Assembly: GCA_002841625.1 (NCBI GenBank)
Contig: PHAG01000001.1
Span: forward strand, 372,001-436,000
Origin: Firmicutes bacterium HGW-Firmicutes-1
GTDB lineage: Bacteria > Bacillota > Clostridia > Lachnospirales > Vallitaleaceae
Length of the DNA: 64,000 nt
Direction of reading: 5' to 3'
The translations under genes and the position numbers were made by a program. Below the pieces are notes generated by a model. That model searched no databases. It was not told where the DNA came from and worked only from the letters and a program-made list of their open reading frames with translations. Positions 1 through 8,884 of this stretch are shown piece by piece. Position 1 is the first letter of the stretch; the number at the start of each line of letters is the position of its first letter.

Positions 1-691
1 CATTTTCTTTGATTTTTAGCGTACATTCTTTAACAACTTGTTTCAATGTTTCTTCTTGTGCAACAGTAACCTTTCCTGTACCTCTCACTACAATCGCTTT
101 GAGGTTTTTTGAACCCATTACTGCACCAACACCAGAACGTCCTGCTGCTCTAGAATAATCATTCATAATGGAAGCCATTTTTGATAATTTCTCGCCTGCA
201 GGTCCAATTGTTAAAATTCTAGATTTTTCAGGAGTTTCACCTTTTAAAATGTCCGTAGTTTCTGAAACCACCTTACCCCACAAATGACCAGCATTTCTTA
301 TTTCAATTTTATCGTCTTCAATCATTACATAAACTGGTTTATCTGACTTGCCTTCAACAATAATGAGATCATAACCTGCAAACTTTAGCTCTGGTCCCCA
401 ATATCCACCTGAGTTAGAGGATGCAATCGTTCCTGTTAGAGGGCCTTTGGTTACTACCATATATCTGCCTCCTGTTGGAGTTGGCGTACCCGTTAGTGGA
501 CCTGTTACAAATAATATTTTGTTTTCTGCGCTTAAAGCATCAATGTCTGGCGATACTTCGTCTGCGTAAATTTTTGTACCAAGTCCTCTACCCCCAATGT
601 ACTTCTTAGCTAGTGCTTCATCTAAAGCCTCAACCTTAGAAATACCTGTAGATAAGTCAATTCTTAAAATCTTTCCTTGATAACCGAACAT
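1..691 (-). CDS. Aldehyde:ferredoxin oxidoreductase (tungsten enzyme), N-terminal part; truncated by the window edge
   Basis: Enzymes of this family oxidise aldehydes to carboxylic acids, or run in reverse, with ferredoxin. They use a tungsten bis-pterin cofactor and one [4Fe-4S] cluster in the cytoplasm. The first 230 codons are visible; the C-terminal part lies beyond base 1. The protein begins MFGYQGKILRIDL. It shows the pterin-binding KYIGGRGLG stretch near residue 30 and the conserved GRSGVGAVMGSKNLKAI stretch of the N-terminal AOR domain. The start is fixed by AGGAGG 8 bases upstream. It lies downstream of cofactor and metal-uptake genes on the same strand but has its own promoter and long leader. 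The substrate cannot be read from sequence, and a related tungsten oxidoreductase subtype is possible. Confidence 0.9.
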   Translation of the reverse strand, partial: MFGYQGKILRIDLSTGISKVEALDEALAKKYIGGRGLGTKIYADEVSPDIDALSAENKILFVTGPLTGTPTPTGGRYMVVTKGPLTGTIASSNSGGYWGPELKFAGYDLIIVEGKSDKPVYVMIEDDKIEIRNAGHLWGKVVSETTDILKGETPEKSRILTIGPAGEKLSKMASIMNDYSRAAGRSGVGAVMGSKNLKAIVVRGTGKVTVAQEETLKQVVKECTLKIKEN

Positions 692-741
692 AAAAATAGC
701 CTCCTTTCAATTTGGGCGCAATAATCCTTATAGGTTATTGC

Positions 742-890
742 AGTTAAGTAGTTTTAAAAATAAATGATTCATATTTATTTCCAATCCTTTCCAAATTCGG
801 GAGGCAGTACAGTTTCCTGTAAAACCCATAGGTTAATGTTCATGGTCATTGACTTTAGAACGATTAACTCGGATATGGTATTCAGTTGTT
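742..890 (-). ncRNA. Structured leader of the AOR gene; candidate molybdenum/tungsten-cofactor (Moco-type) riboswitch
   Basis: A leader of about 200 bases separates a good promoter from the AOR start. It contains GGAAACUGUACUGCCUCCCG and many short complementary segments. The GGAAAC and GCCUCCC pieces resemble, from memory, conserved bases of the Moco RNA motif, which lies upstream of pterin-cofactor and cofactor-using enzymes. A hairpin (718-727 with 733-741) follows just before the ribosome binding site and could belong to the switch. The gene context fits very well; the class assignment rests on recalled motif pieces and needs a covariance-model search. Confidence 0.45.
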
Positions 891-900
891 TATAGTCTAT

Positions 901-929
901 ATTTTATCATATTTTCAAGGTTCCTTCAA
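901..929 (-). promoter_or_regulatory. Sigma-A-type promoter of the AOR gene
   Basis: On the minus strand, TTGAAG (924-929) and TAAAAT (901-906) are separated by 17 bases. Transcription would start near 894, giving the AOR gene its own leader of roughly 200 bases independent of the upstream cofactor genes. Confidence 0.55.
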
Positions 930-988
930 TGATTTCAATACTAGAAAGTATTTTGTGTTCTAATTTTGACGCTTTCATTATCACTGAT

Positions 989-1432
989 TTATAAGGAATA
1001 AATCGAATCCCCAACCTTAATTTCACCACTTTGGATTACTCTAGTAAAAACGCCTTCCTTAGGCATAATGCATTGACCTACCTGTACTTTTATTGCACAA
1101 CCACTATGACATTCTTTTCCAATTTGAGAAATTTCTTGGATCGTATTTCCAATTTGCAACCTTGTTCCTACCTCGAGTTCATGAAGTATCAAGCCTTCAG
1201 TTGTTATATTCTCAGCAAATTTACCGCTACATAGTCCTTCAATACCAATTCTAGTCATTTTATCTATACTTTCCTGTGCCAATAAGCTTACTTGTCTGTG
1301 CCATTTTCCAGCATGTGCATCTCCAACTAGACCATGATCCTCTTGAAAATATCCTTCTGGAATTGACTCCTTAATAACACCCTTTTCTTTACTAATGTTG
1401 ACTGCAATTACTTTTCCTACAACTTTACTCAT
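989..1432 (-). CDS. MOSC-domain protein
   Basis: A 147-residue stand-alone MOSC domain. In molybdenum-cofactor sulfurases this domain binds the cofactor and carries a reactive cysteine; small stand-alone versions are common beside Moco genes and are thought to handle sulfur or cofactor transfer. Visible features are the [18 protein letters not shown] stretch near residue 35, the NITTEGL motif near residue 75, and [14 protein letters not shown] near residue 108, which holds the likely functional cysteines. Its ATG overlaps the moaC stop as ATGA, so translation is coupled. It is the last gene before the AOR leader. The exact sulfur acceptor is unknown. Confidence 0.85.
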   Translation of the reverse strand: MSKVVGKVIAVNISKEKGVIKESIPEGYFQEDHGLVGDAHAGKWHRQVSLLAQESIDKMTRIGIEGLCSGKFAENITTEGLILHELEVGTRLQIGNTIQEISQIGKECHSGCAIKVQVGQCIMPKEGVFTRVIQSGEIKVGDSIYSL

Positions 1433-1905
1433 TTAAAACCCTCCTTGAGATAGTCTCCTGATTTTCCACCTGTTTTTTTCATAAGCTTAATATCACCAAT
1501 GATCATTTCTTTGTCAATTGCTTTACACATATCGTATATCGTTAATGCGGCAACGGAAACTGCGGTTAAGGCTTCCATTTCAACCCCTGTTTTGCCGGTG
1601 GTTTTGACTTCTGCCTCTATGAGAATATGATTGTGTCCAATTGTAAAATGTAGATCAACTCCTGTAAGCATTAAAGGATGACACATAGGAATTACTTCAC
1701 TTGTTTTTTTCGCTCCCATAATACCTGCAACTTGAGAAACACAAAGAACATCTCCCTTTTTGATACGTTCATTTTTAATTGCTGCAATCGTATCTGGATG
1801 CATATGTATTGTGCCGTAAGCTACTGCAATTCTTGTCGTATCCTCTTTATCTGTTACTTCAACCATATAAGCTCTTCCATCATTATTAAAATGAGTAAAT
1901 GACAT
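1429..1905 (-). CDS. moaC: Cyclic pyranopterin monophosphate synthase MoaC
   Basis: MoaC converts 3',8-cyclo-7,8-dihydro-GTP, the MoaA product, to cyclic pyranopterin monophosphate in the first stage of molybdopterin synthesis. The protein has 158 residues, normal for the family. It shows [40 protein letters not shown] and the C-terminal [10 protein letters not shown] with the catalytic lysine region. I start at MSFTHFNN because GGAGG lies 8 bases upstream; the open frame extends 22 codons further without a ribosome site. It sits 16 bases after moaA and overlaps the MOSC gene by 4 bases. The window contains no moaD or moaE, which must lie elsewhere. Confidence 0.95.
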   Translation of the reverse strand: MSFTHFNNDGRAYMVEVTDKEDTTRIAVAYGTIHMHPDTIAAIKNERIKKGDVLCVSQVAGIMGAKKTSEVIPMCHPLMLTGVDLHFTIGHNHILIEAEVKTTGKTGVEMEALTAVSVAALTIYDMCKAIDKEMIIGDIKLMKKTGGKSGDYLKEGFK

Positions 1906-1921
1906 ATTCACTACCTCCAAT

Positions 1922-2878
1922 TTATCCACCAACTTGAACCATATTTCTTGAAATGAAATTGCCTTGTTCAATAGAATGCTCTAGTGGTTTTTGTGAAATC
2001 GAATACTTTATGAGTTCTTTTAAGGAGCCGTTTTCCCTTAAAATAGTACGTAGATCAAATTCTTCATTTGAATGAAGACAATACTTCAATTGACCTTCTG
2101 AGGTTAACCTGATTCGATTACAGGTGTCGCAAAACTTGCAGGATATTGGACTGATTAAACCAACTCTACCTTTTCCACCTGGCAAGGAGTAATATACTGC
2201 TGGTGAACCATAATCTGAAGATGTAATCTTCATCAAGCTAGGTACTTTTTCTAATACGTACTCATTTGACAAGAAATTTTCTAAGGACCAGGTTGCTACT
2301 TCACCAATAGGCATGAGTTCAATGAATCGAACATCAATAGCTTCATCTTTCGTTAATGCTACGAAGCGCTCAACTTCATTCTCATTAAAGCCACCAATTA
2401 ATACTACATTCAACTTTATTGGAGTTAATCCAACTTGTTTAGCCATTTCAATACCCTCGAGGACATCTTGTAATTTACCACCTCGAGTCATCATTGCATA
2501 TTTTTTTGCATCTAAGGAATCTAAGCTAATGTTTACACGTGTTAGCCCAGCTTCCTTTAACCTTTTAGCCATTTCTTTTAAATGTATGCCATTCGTTGTT
2601 AATGCCAAATCAGTAATTTTAGAATGACGACTTATTTTCTCAATGAGTGAAATAATTCCTTTTCTAACAAGAGGTTCTCCTCCTGTTATACGCACTTTGT
2701 TTACGCCCAAGTCTACAAAGGTGGATACGATTTCGTCAATTTCTTCCAAGGTCAAAATAGAGTCATGATTCAGCTTATCAATTCCAGCTTCCGGCATACA
2801 GTATTTACATCTCAAATTGCATCTATCTGTAATGGATAATCTCAAATAATTAACTTCTCTTCCAAAAGAATCTTTCAT
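1922..2878 (-). CDS. moaA: GTP 3',8-cyclase MoaA (radical SAM)
   Basis: MoaA uses S-adenosylmethionine and two iron-sulfur clusters to cyclise GTP, the first committed step of molybdopterin synthesis. The 318-residue protein has the N-terminal radical-SAM motif C20-x3-C24-x2-C27 ([10 protein letters not shown]), the SAM-binding GGEPL near residue 67, and the C-terminal cluster motif [11 protein letters not shown] near residue 248 with another cysteine after it. The C terminus ends in GG, as expected for the MoaA tail that enters the active site. It follows the moeA fusion gene by a single base and precedes moaC, consistent with one operon. Confidence 0.96.
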   Translation of the reverse strand: MKDSFGREVNYLRLSITDRCNLRCKYCMPEAGIDKLNHDSILTLEEIDEIVSTFVDLGVNKVRITGGEPLVRKGIISLIEKISRHSKITDLALTTNGIHLKEMAKRLKEAGLTRVNISLDSLDAKKYAMMTRGGKLQDVLEGIEMAKQVGLTPIKLNVVLIGGFNENEVERFVALTKDEAIDVRFIELMPIGEVATWSLENFLSNEYVLEKVPSLMKITSSDYGSPAVYYSLPGGKGRVGLISPISCKFCDTCNRIRLTSEGQLKYCLHSNEEFDLRTILRENGSLKELIKYSISQKPLEHSIEQGNFISRNMVQVGG

Positions 2879-2879
2879 A

Positions 2880-4820
2880 TTAATTACCCACCTCCAATAC
2901 TACGCCAGGATTATATAAATCATAACCTCCAATTAAGGCTAAATTGTCTTTAAAGCTGTTTGACTGCAATAGATCTATAAAGCTTATAACCCGATTGTCA
3001 TTAAGATATTCTATTGGCACCAAAAAGTCATATTCTTCATATCCAACTGGAATAAAATCTAACTCCATAGCTTGTGCACTCGATAATACTCCCAATCCAG
3101 TATCAGCCCCGCCAGATTTAACCGTTACTGCTACAGTCATATGAGTAGTCATTTCTCTGTTATAGCCGTTTATTTTAGCAGAATCTAATTGTAGGTTTTT
3201 AAGCTTATAATCAAGAAGCTGTCTTGTTCCAGACCCTCGTTGTCGATTCACATAGGTTACGTCTTCCCGTATTAAGTCTTCAAAGCTTTGAATATTTTTA
3301 GGATTCCCTTTTACAACCATAAGTCCTTGAAGTCTTTTTACTCCTTTGATCATAGCCATTGATTTAGGAGGAAAATATTTCTTGATATAAGAAGTGTTAT
3401 ACTCCCCTGTCTCTTCATCAATTAAATGTATCGGTGATATGTGGCATTCTCCTCGTTTCATAGACATAATGCCCCCCATACTACCTACATGTCCAGAAGT
3501 AATTGGCATTTTGTCAGCAATTAAATCTAGAATCAAATCATGACTACCAATCAACACCAATCTATTCATTATTTTATCTAAAGATTTTAACAATGAAATT
3601 TGAACTTTTTGTCCTCCTTCAATCCCTTCTGACCTACGTGGAATGGATAGCACTCCATCTGCTCGAACCAAACTCATCGTCGCACCAGCACCTCTATTTA
3701 AAGGAGTTGCGATCAGTCTCCCTTTGACTTCTCCAAGCGTCACTCTTACAAGTTCTTGGTGTTTAAAAGAAGATACGACTCTTTGAGATAAAATTGCTTC
3801 AATATTTTTTGTTTCGCTTTTTTTACTTGAATACATCTCAAGAATAGGTTTTACAAAGGTGTCAAAGGCAAAATATGCCGACACCGGATAGCCTGGAATT
3901 CCGATTACGCCTTTACCATCTATCATTCCTAAAATAGTTGGTTTCCCTGGCTTAAGCGCAACTCCGTGTACAACTACAGTACCTAGTTCACGAATAATAT
4001 CTACTGTAAAGTCTTTAGATCCAGCAGATGAACCTGCATTTATAATTAATAAATCATTTTCATTTATACCCTGCTTTATAGCTTCTTTTAAAATCTGTCT
4101 ATTATCTATTGCTGGCGTATATATTTTTGGCAAGCCTCCTAATTCAGTGACCAAACCTTCAAATACCTTGGAATTTGAATCAATAATTTTACCATACTGA
4201 AGCTCACTCATATTTTGTACAACTTCTGTCCCAGTTGGTAAAATACCAACCTTTGTTCTTGAATAAACCGTTAATTCATCAATACCACCGCACAAAAGTG
4301 CCCCAAGGTCTACTGGTCTGATTGTATGATTCGAAGGGATCAACATCTCACCTTGAACGATGTCCTCACCAACTGGTCTAACATGTTGCCAAGGATATGC
4401 AGGAGCAATAATTTGAATAACTCCTGTGTCAATTTCCGCAATATCTTCAATCATGATTACACTATCCCTATTTTCTGGCATTGGGTTTCCTGTATTAATA
4501 TAGTTAAAATGAATTCCCTCTTGAAGCGATTTAGGTGTCTTTTCAGAAGCACCATAAGTATCGGCTGCAATTACTGCTATACCATCCATAGCTGAACAAT
4601 GGAAATTTGGTGATGATATTTTAGCAAATACTGCTTCAGAGGTTGTTCTAAATAACACATCATGAATAGATAACTTTTCTGTATTAAACGTAGCTGGTAG
4701 CGCCTCTGTATATAAATGAATTGCCTCTTCTACTGGCAAATTAGATATATATATATTTCTTGATTGTTGGTCTAACTTTATAATATCTTTATCTTTATCA
4801 TTTTCATTTTCACAACACAT
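2880..4820 (-). CDS. MoeA-type molybdopterin molybdotransferase fused to a periplasmic-binding-protein-like domain
   Basis: The 646-residue protein has two parts. Residues 1-410 are a MoeA domain, which inserts the metal into adenylylated pterin; visible motifs are the FHCSAMDGIA loop, GILPTGTEV, INAGSSAGSKD and LKPGKPTILG near residue 290. Residues 420-646 match the ligand-binding fold that accompanies some MoeA proteins in Clostridia and archaea, with GSHDLILDLIADKM and NRQRGSGTRQLLDY. This domain is related to molybdate/tungstate-binding domains and may deliver or sense the oxyanion, which is inference. The gene lies directly after a second, single-domain moeA. Duplicated moeA genes are common where both tungsten and molybdenum enzymes exist. 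Confidence 0.92.
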   Translation of the reverse strand: MCCENENDKDKDIIKLDQQSRNIYISNLPVEEAIHLYTEALPATFNTEKLSIHDVLFRTTSEAVFAKISSPNFHCSAMDGIAVIAADTYGASEKTPKSLQEGIHFNYINTGNPMPENRDSVIMIEDIAEIDTGVIQIIAPAYPWQHVRPVGEDIVQGEMLIPSNHTIRPVDLGALLCGGIDELTVYSRTKVGILPTGTEVVQNMSELQYGKIIDSNSKVFEGLVTELGGLPKIYTPAIDNRQILKEAIKQGINENDLLIINAGSSAGSKDFTVDIIRELGTVVVHGVALKPGKPTILGMIDGKGVIGIPGYPVSAYFAFDTFVKPILEMYSSKKSETKNIEAILSQRVVSSFKHQELVRVTLGEVKGRLIATPLNRGAGATMSLVRADGVLSIPRRSEGIEGGQKVQISLLKSLDKIMNRLVLIGSHDLILDLIADKMPITSGHVGSMGGIMSMKRGECHISPIHLIDEETGEYNTSYIKKYFPPKSMAMIKGVKRLQGLMVVKGNPKNIQSFEDLIREDVTYVNRQRGSGTRQLLDYKLKNLQLDSAKINGYNREMTTHMTVAVTVKSGGADTGLGVLSSAQAMELDFIPVGYEEYDFLVPIEYLNDNRVISFIDLLQSNSFKDNLALIGGYDLYNPGVVLEVGN

Positions 4821-6062
4821 TTATAACTCCACCTCCTGTAGCAAGTAAACATCAACTTGCTCGCCTTTCATCAAGCCTTCCTGATTGTCAGAAATTCGTA
4901 TATATCCAGAAGCTCTAGTAAGCAATGACATCATTCCTGATTTACCGTATAGAGGAATCGCATTCCATTCGTGATCATTCCTAATTAATTGAACCATTTG
5001 ATAGGTTTCTTTTCCTGGAGAAGAATGCACATTACTATCTAGGGTTGCCCTGACATGAAATGTGTTGGTTACTCTTTTTAAGATTTTTTGCATATACCTT
5101 TTTACGAAAATATGAAATACCATTAAAGCTGCTGCTGGGTGACCTGGTAGTCCAAATACAAGTTTAGCGTCAATTTGGCCAATAATAGTCGGTTTTCCAG
5201 GTTTGATTGAAATTCCGTGAACGAGTACCCGTCCACCATCAAAGGACTCAATTACTTGTTTTGTATAATCTCTTGTACCTACCGAGCTTCCTCCTGAAAT
5301 TAAAACGATATCAGCTTGCTCCATTGCTTGACTAAGTTCATCTTGTAATTTCCTAAAATCATCTCTGACGATAACTTTTTTTATTACTTCTCCACCTAAT
5401 TGTAGAATGAGTGCATTCAAAGCATAACCATTGACTTCTCTAATTTGTCCTAGCTTTTGGGTTTCATTGTAATCAATAATCTCATCACCTGTTGAAAGAA
5501 TGGCAAATTTGGGTTTGTTATAAACTTGTACTTTGTAGGTACCAGTTGCAGCAAATAATCCAATGTCATAGGCTGATAGTTTTTTGCCTTTTGGGGCAAT
5601 CATATCACCTTCTTGTAAATCATCTCCGATTAGTGTAATATTTTCTCCTGGTGCAATCGGCTTTTGAATTAATATTGTTTGTTCATCTAGTTTCTGTACG
5701 TATTCAATCATTACCATACCGTCTGCACCACGGGGTACCATACCACCAGTAGGGACATAGACTGCTTGACCCTTTTGAAGACACAAATCAGTACTTTCTC
5801 CCATATTCACTTCTGATACACATAGCAAAAAGCTAGGCATTGCATCTGATGCTCCCATAACATCTTGGCAAATAACAGCATAACCATCCACTGTTGATCG
5901 ATTGAACTCTGGCAAATTAACTCTTGCATAGTAATCCGTAACAGTAATTCTATCTACGGCATTGATTAAATCAACCTCTTCTGTACCAATGATATAGGTT
6001 TCAGATAATCTATCTATTATTAAATTGACTTCTTTTACAGTTAGTACATTGAAAAACTCCAT
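4821..6062 (-). CDS. moeA: Molybdopterin molybdotransferase MoeA
   Basis: A stand-alone MoeA of 413 residues, normal length. It catalyses metal insertion into adenylylated molybdopterin. Motifs in order are NLPEFNRSTVDGYA near residue 50, PTGGMVPRGADGMVMIEY near residue 103, ILSTGDEI near residue 190, ISGGSSVGTRDYT near residue 250, and IKPGKPTIIG and GLPGHPAA near residue 285. It ends at the base before the start of the moeA fusion gene, so the two are almost certainly cotranslated. Whether one handles tungstate and the other molybdate cannot be decided from sequence; the neighbouring tungstate-type importer favours tungsten for the cluster. Confidence 0.93.
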   Translation of the reverse strand: MEFFNVLTVKEVNLIIDRLSETYIIGTEEVDLINAVDRITVTDYYARVNLPEFNRSTVDGYAVICQDVMGASDAMPSFLLCVSEVNMGESTDLCLQKGQAVYVPTGGMVPRGADGMVMIEYVQKLDEQTILIQKPIAPGENITLIGDDLQEGDMIAPKGKKLSAYDIGLFAATGTYKVQVYNKPKFAILSTGDEIIDYNETQKLGQIREVNGYALNALILQLGGEVIKKVIVRDDFRKLQDELSQAMEQADIVLISGGSSVGTRDYTKQVIESFDGGRVLVHGISIKPGKPTIIGQIDAKLVFGLPGHPAAALMVFHIFVKRYMQKILKRVTNTFHVRATLDSNVHSSPGKETYQMVQLIRNDHEWNAIPLYGKSGMMSLLTRASGYIRISDNQEGLMKGEQVDVYLLQEVEL

Positions 6063-6116
6063 AATATCGTCTCTTTTCTTGCTTAAATTTTTGGTCTAAA
6101 TACTAGTTCAAGTGAC

Positions 6117-6620
6117 TTATTTATTCCCAATTGGTTCCCCACATTCCGAGGTATCTCCAACAAGTATTTGCAAACCATGATAGAGCGGTTCAAGTATAAA
6201 AGATAAGGATTCATTAACAGCTTTAGGGCTACCTGGCAAATTTACAATAAGCGTATTTCCTCTAATACCCGAAACACCTCTTGAAAGCATACCTTTTGGT
6301 GTAATTTGTAAGCTATTATATCTGATAGCTTCTGAAATCCCAGGTACTTGCTTAATGATTGCTTTTAATGTTGCCTCTGGTGTAACATCTCTTTTACTAA
6401 AACCCGTTCCTCCAGTTGTTAAAATCAAATTAATGTTTAATTCATCAGCCATATAGATCATTTCGTTACATAATGCCTCTTCTTCATCTGGTAGCATAAC
6501 ATATCTTTTTATCAAATATCCATTTTCACTCATCATAGTTTCTATCAGTTTTCCACTGATATCTTCTCTTTCTCCACGAGACCCTTTATCACTTGCTGTT
6601 ATAATTCCAACCGAATACAT
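6117..6620 (-). CDS. Molybdopterin adenylyltransferase (MogA/MoaB family)
   Basis: The family adenylylates molybdopterin with ATP before metal insertion by MoeA. The protein has 167 residues, and the fold's signature loops are present: ITASDKGSRGERED at the N terminus, LILTTGGTGFSKRDVTPEAT near residue 85 and TLIVNLPGSPKAV near residue 125. MogA and MoaB cannot be separated confidently here. It lies between the ABC importer and moeA on the same strand, so uptake, adenylylation and insertion are encoded consecutively. The start is supported by GGAGGGG upstream of the ATG. Confidence 0.93.
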   Translation of the reverse strand: MYSVGIITASDKGSRGEREDISGKLIETMMSENGYLIKRYVMLPDEEEALCNEMIYMADELNINLILTTGGTGFSKRDVTPEATLKAIIKQVPGISEAIRYNSLQITPKGMLSRGVSGIRGNTLIVNLPGSPKAVNESLSFILEPLYHGLQILVGDTSECGEPIGNK

Positions 6621-6643
6621 AAGGCCCCTCCTTTTTGTTTTTA

Positions 6644-7303
6644 TTATACAAGTATATGTTTTTCACCTTTTTTTACTTCAATTTCGCCTTTATTCATAAA
6701 AATGACTTCATCACATAGCCTTCTAGCTTGGCTCATATTATGTGTAATCATGATTGTAGTCCCTTTTTTTTCGTTGTTTCTTTTTAAGATCACTTTTTCT
6801 ATTAATTTCATGGAATTAGGATCAATATTTGCAGTTGGTTCATCCAATAGAAGAAGCTGAGGTTCAAAAATTAATGCTCTGGCTAACGCAACCTTTTGGG
6901 CTTCTCCACCTGATAGGCTTGTAGCAAGTTGATCTCTTAAATCAAATAGCTGCAATTCCATCATGATTTCGTTCACTTTGCTTTCAATTGTTTTTTTAGA
7001 TTGCTTTCTTATTTTTAATGGGTATGCAATATTATTGAATACAGATGTTTTTAACAGATAATGCCGTTGACTCATAAAAGTGATCAGTTTAGATATTTGC
7101 TCATTCAAAATACATCTATTGTAGTAAATTTCGCCAGAGGTATTTTGTTCGATCCCTGAAATAATTCGGAGTAAAGTGCTCTTTCCGGCGCCATTGGGTC
7201 CAATGATTCCATAAAGTTTATTGCTTTCAAATAAAAGAGACTCAATATTCAAGACTGTTCGTTCTTCGTAAACTTTGCTCAAGCCTTTTATGTTTATTTC
7301 CAT
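6644..7303 (-). CDS. tupC: Tungstate/molybdate ABC transporter ATP-binding protein
   Basis: This subunit powers oxyanion import on the cytoplasmic side of the membrane. In its 219 residues it shows Walker A GPNGAGKST (35-43), a Q-loop region MSQRHYLL near residue 77, the ABC signature LSGGEAQK near residue 130, Walker B LLLLDEPTANID near residue 150 and the H-loop MITHNMSQ near residue 185. It lacks the C-terminal regulatory TOBE/MOP domain found in ModC, which fits the TupC type. It follows the permease gene by one base. Specificity for tungstate is inferred from TupA. Confidence 0.9.
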   Translation of the reverse strand: MEINIKGLSKVYEERTVLNIESLLFESNKLYGIIGPNGAGKSTLLRIISGIEQNTSGEIYYNRCILNEQISKLITFMSQRHYLLKTSVFNNIAYPLKIRKQSKKTIESKVNEIMMELQLFDLRDQLATSLSGGEAQKVALARALIFEPQLLLLDEPTANIDPNSMKLIEKVILKRNNEKKGTTIMITHNMSQARRLCDEVIFMNKGEIEVKKGEKHILV

Positions 7304-7304
7304 A

Positions 7305-7994
7305 TTAATCTCCTACCACATATTTGTATAATATAGAATTCACTATAAATGAAATAATAAGTAATACAATTCCCATAGCAATAGACATTGAGTAGTTTCC
7401 CATACTGTTATTCATGGCGATAAACGTAGTCATAACTCGTGTATGACCAAGTATATTACCACCTACAAGCATGACTGCACCAACTTCTGAAATTGCTCTT
7501 CCAAACCCAGTAACAACAGCTATCAGTATCGTAATTCTCATTTCCTTTATCAAAAGGATTAAGGTATCCCATCTGTTACCACCAAGAGTCTTACATATTT
7601 GTCTTATTTCTGGACCTTGCTCTTTGGCATGATTAAAAATGATTCCTGTAATGATTGGTGTTACCAATAAAGTTTGTGCAATTATCATTGCGGTTGGTGT
7701 AAACAACAAACCAAATTGTCCTAATGGGCCTCTTCTTGAAATAAGAACTGCTACAACAAGTCCTACCACAACAGGCGGCAAACTCATAAAGGTATACAGA
7801 AATCTTGTGAATACTTTTTTAAACCTAAATTTCTTTATTGCTAAAAAAAGTCCTACTGGAGTTCCTATAATGGAAGCAATCATTGTTGAAGTAAAGGATA
7901 CAAAGATGGATAGGGATATAATTAAATATATCTCTCGATCAAAGGATAAAAGAAGTTTAAATGCTTCTTTTAAGCCATCCATTATATATCCCAT
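7305..7994 (-). CDS. tupB: Tungstate/molybdate ABC transporter permease
   Basis: This membrane subunit forms the import channel. The 229-residue protein has about six hydrophobic segments. The BPD-transport EAA-type loop lies near residue 140 (KTLGGNRWDTLILL) and is followed by AISEVGAVMLVGGNI, characteristic of sulfate/tungstate permeases. The open frame extends five codons upstream, but the sequence there (GGAGGTG) is the ribosome binding site for ATGGGATAT, so I start at MGYIMDGL. It lies between the binding protein and ATPase genes in an uninterrupted minus-strand operon. Confidence 0.9.
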   Translation of the reverse strand: MGYIMDGLKEAFKLLLSFDREIYLIISLSIFVSFTSTMIASIIGTPVGLFLAIKKFRFKKVFTRFLYTFMSLPPVVVGLVVAVLISRRGPLGQFGLLFTPTAMIIAQTLLVTPIITGIIFNHAKEQGPEIRQICKTLGGNRWDTLILLIKEMRITILIAVVTGFGRAISEVGAVMLVGGNILGHTRVMTTFIAMNNSMGNYSMSIAMGIVLLIISFIVNSILYKYVVGD

Positions 7995-8022
7995 ATCCTT
8001 CACCTCCATTGACCATATTTAT

Positions 8023-8877
8023 TTATTGCGCATTCGGTATGAACAAAGATTGTCCAAATTCTTCTTTGCCAAACTCACCAATTAGTGTTTGTGTCTTGTC
8101 TGATAATATCCAATCAACAAATGCCTTTGCGCCTTCACTGTTAATTTCTGCATTCTTACTGGGATCAACTGCCATTACTCCGTACTGATTCAGGAGCTTT
8201 TTGTCACTCTCTACGACTATTTTCAAATCTAATGTGTCCTTCATCGTAAGGTAAGTCGCTCTGTCAGTTAAAGTATATCCCAGTTTTTCATTTGTCATTT
8301 GGATAACATCACCCATGCCTTTTCCGGCTGAAAGATACCAATCCCCTTGAGGCTCTATTCCTGCTTCTTTCCAAATACCTTTTTCTTTTTTATCGGTTCC
8401 AGAATCATCACCTCTAGAAACAAAAGTATAATTTCCATCTCTCAATAAAGTAAACGCTGCTACAACATCTCCCTTGGCTTTATCTATGATGCCTGCTGGG
8501 TCATTGTTGGGTCCTATAATAATAAAATCATTGTACATAACATCGAATCTTTCAGCTGCATGTCCAGCTTTTACGAACTCTTCCTCACTACTTTTTGCAT
8601 GCACCAATAAGACATCCGCTTCTCCATCTACGCCCATCTGAATTGCTTTTCCTGTACCAACAGCAATAACCTTAGCTTCTATTCCTGTTTCTTCTTTAAA
8701 TTTAGGCAGAATATAATCTAGCAATCCACTATCTTGTGTACTTGTAGTTGTTGCTAATAGTATACTTTCATTTTCTTCAACTACTTTTGTTGTGTTATTA
8801 TTTGTGCATCCAGCAAATATCGGTAAAATCAAACTACCAATGATTAGAGCCATAATCACATTTTTCTTCGATGTCAC
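8023..8877 (-). CDS. tupA: Tungstate-binding lipoprotein TupA
   Basis: The extracytoplasmic receptor of the importer, 284 residues. It has a lipoprotein signal ending in FAGC with the lipidated cysteine at residue 24. The mature protein starts with LLATTTSTQDSGLLDYILP, the TTTST motif typical of TupA-class oxyanion receptors, and later has GTGKAIQMGVDGEADVLLVH and FVSRGDDSGTDKKE. These match TupA better than ModA or WtpA, hence tungstate is the preferred reading, although molybdate cannot be excluded. The start codon is GTG with GGGAGG about 8 bases upstream. It is the first gene of the tup-mog-moe-moa run and is preceded by a structured leader. Confidence 0.88.
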   Translation of the reverse strand: MTSKKNVIMALIIGSLILPIFAGCTNNNTTKVVEENESILLATTTSTQDSGLLDYILPKFKEETGIEAKVIAVGTGKAIQMGVDGEADVLLVHAKSSEEEFVKAGHAAERFDVMYNDFIIIGPNNDPAGIIDKAKGDVVAAFTLLRDGNYTFVSRGDDSGTDKKEKGIWKEAGIEPQGDWYLSAGKGMGDVIQMTNEKLGYTLTDRATYLTMKDTLDLKIVVESDKKLLNQYGVMAVDPSKNAEINSEGAKAFVDWILSDKTQTLIGEFGKEEFGQSLFIPNAQ

Positions 8878-8884
8878 AAAAAAC

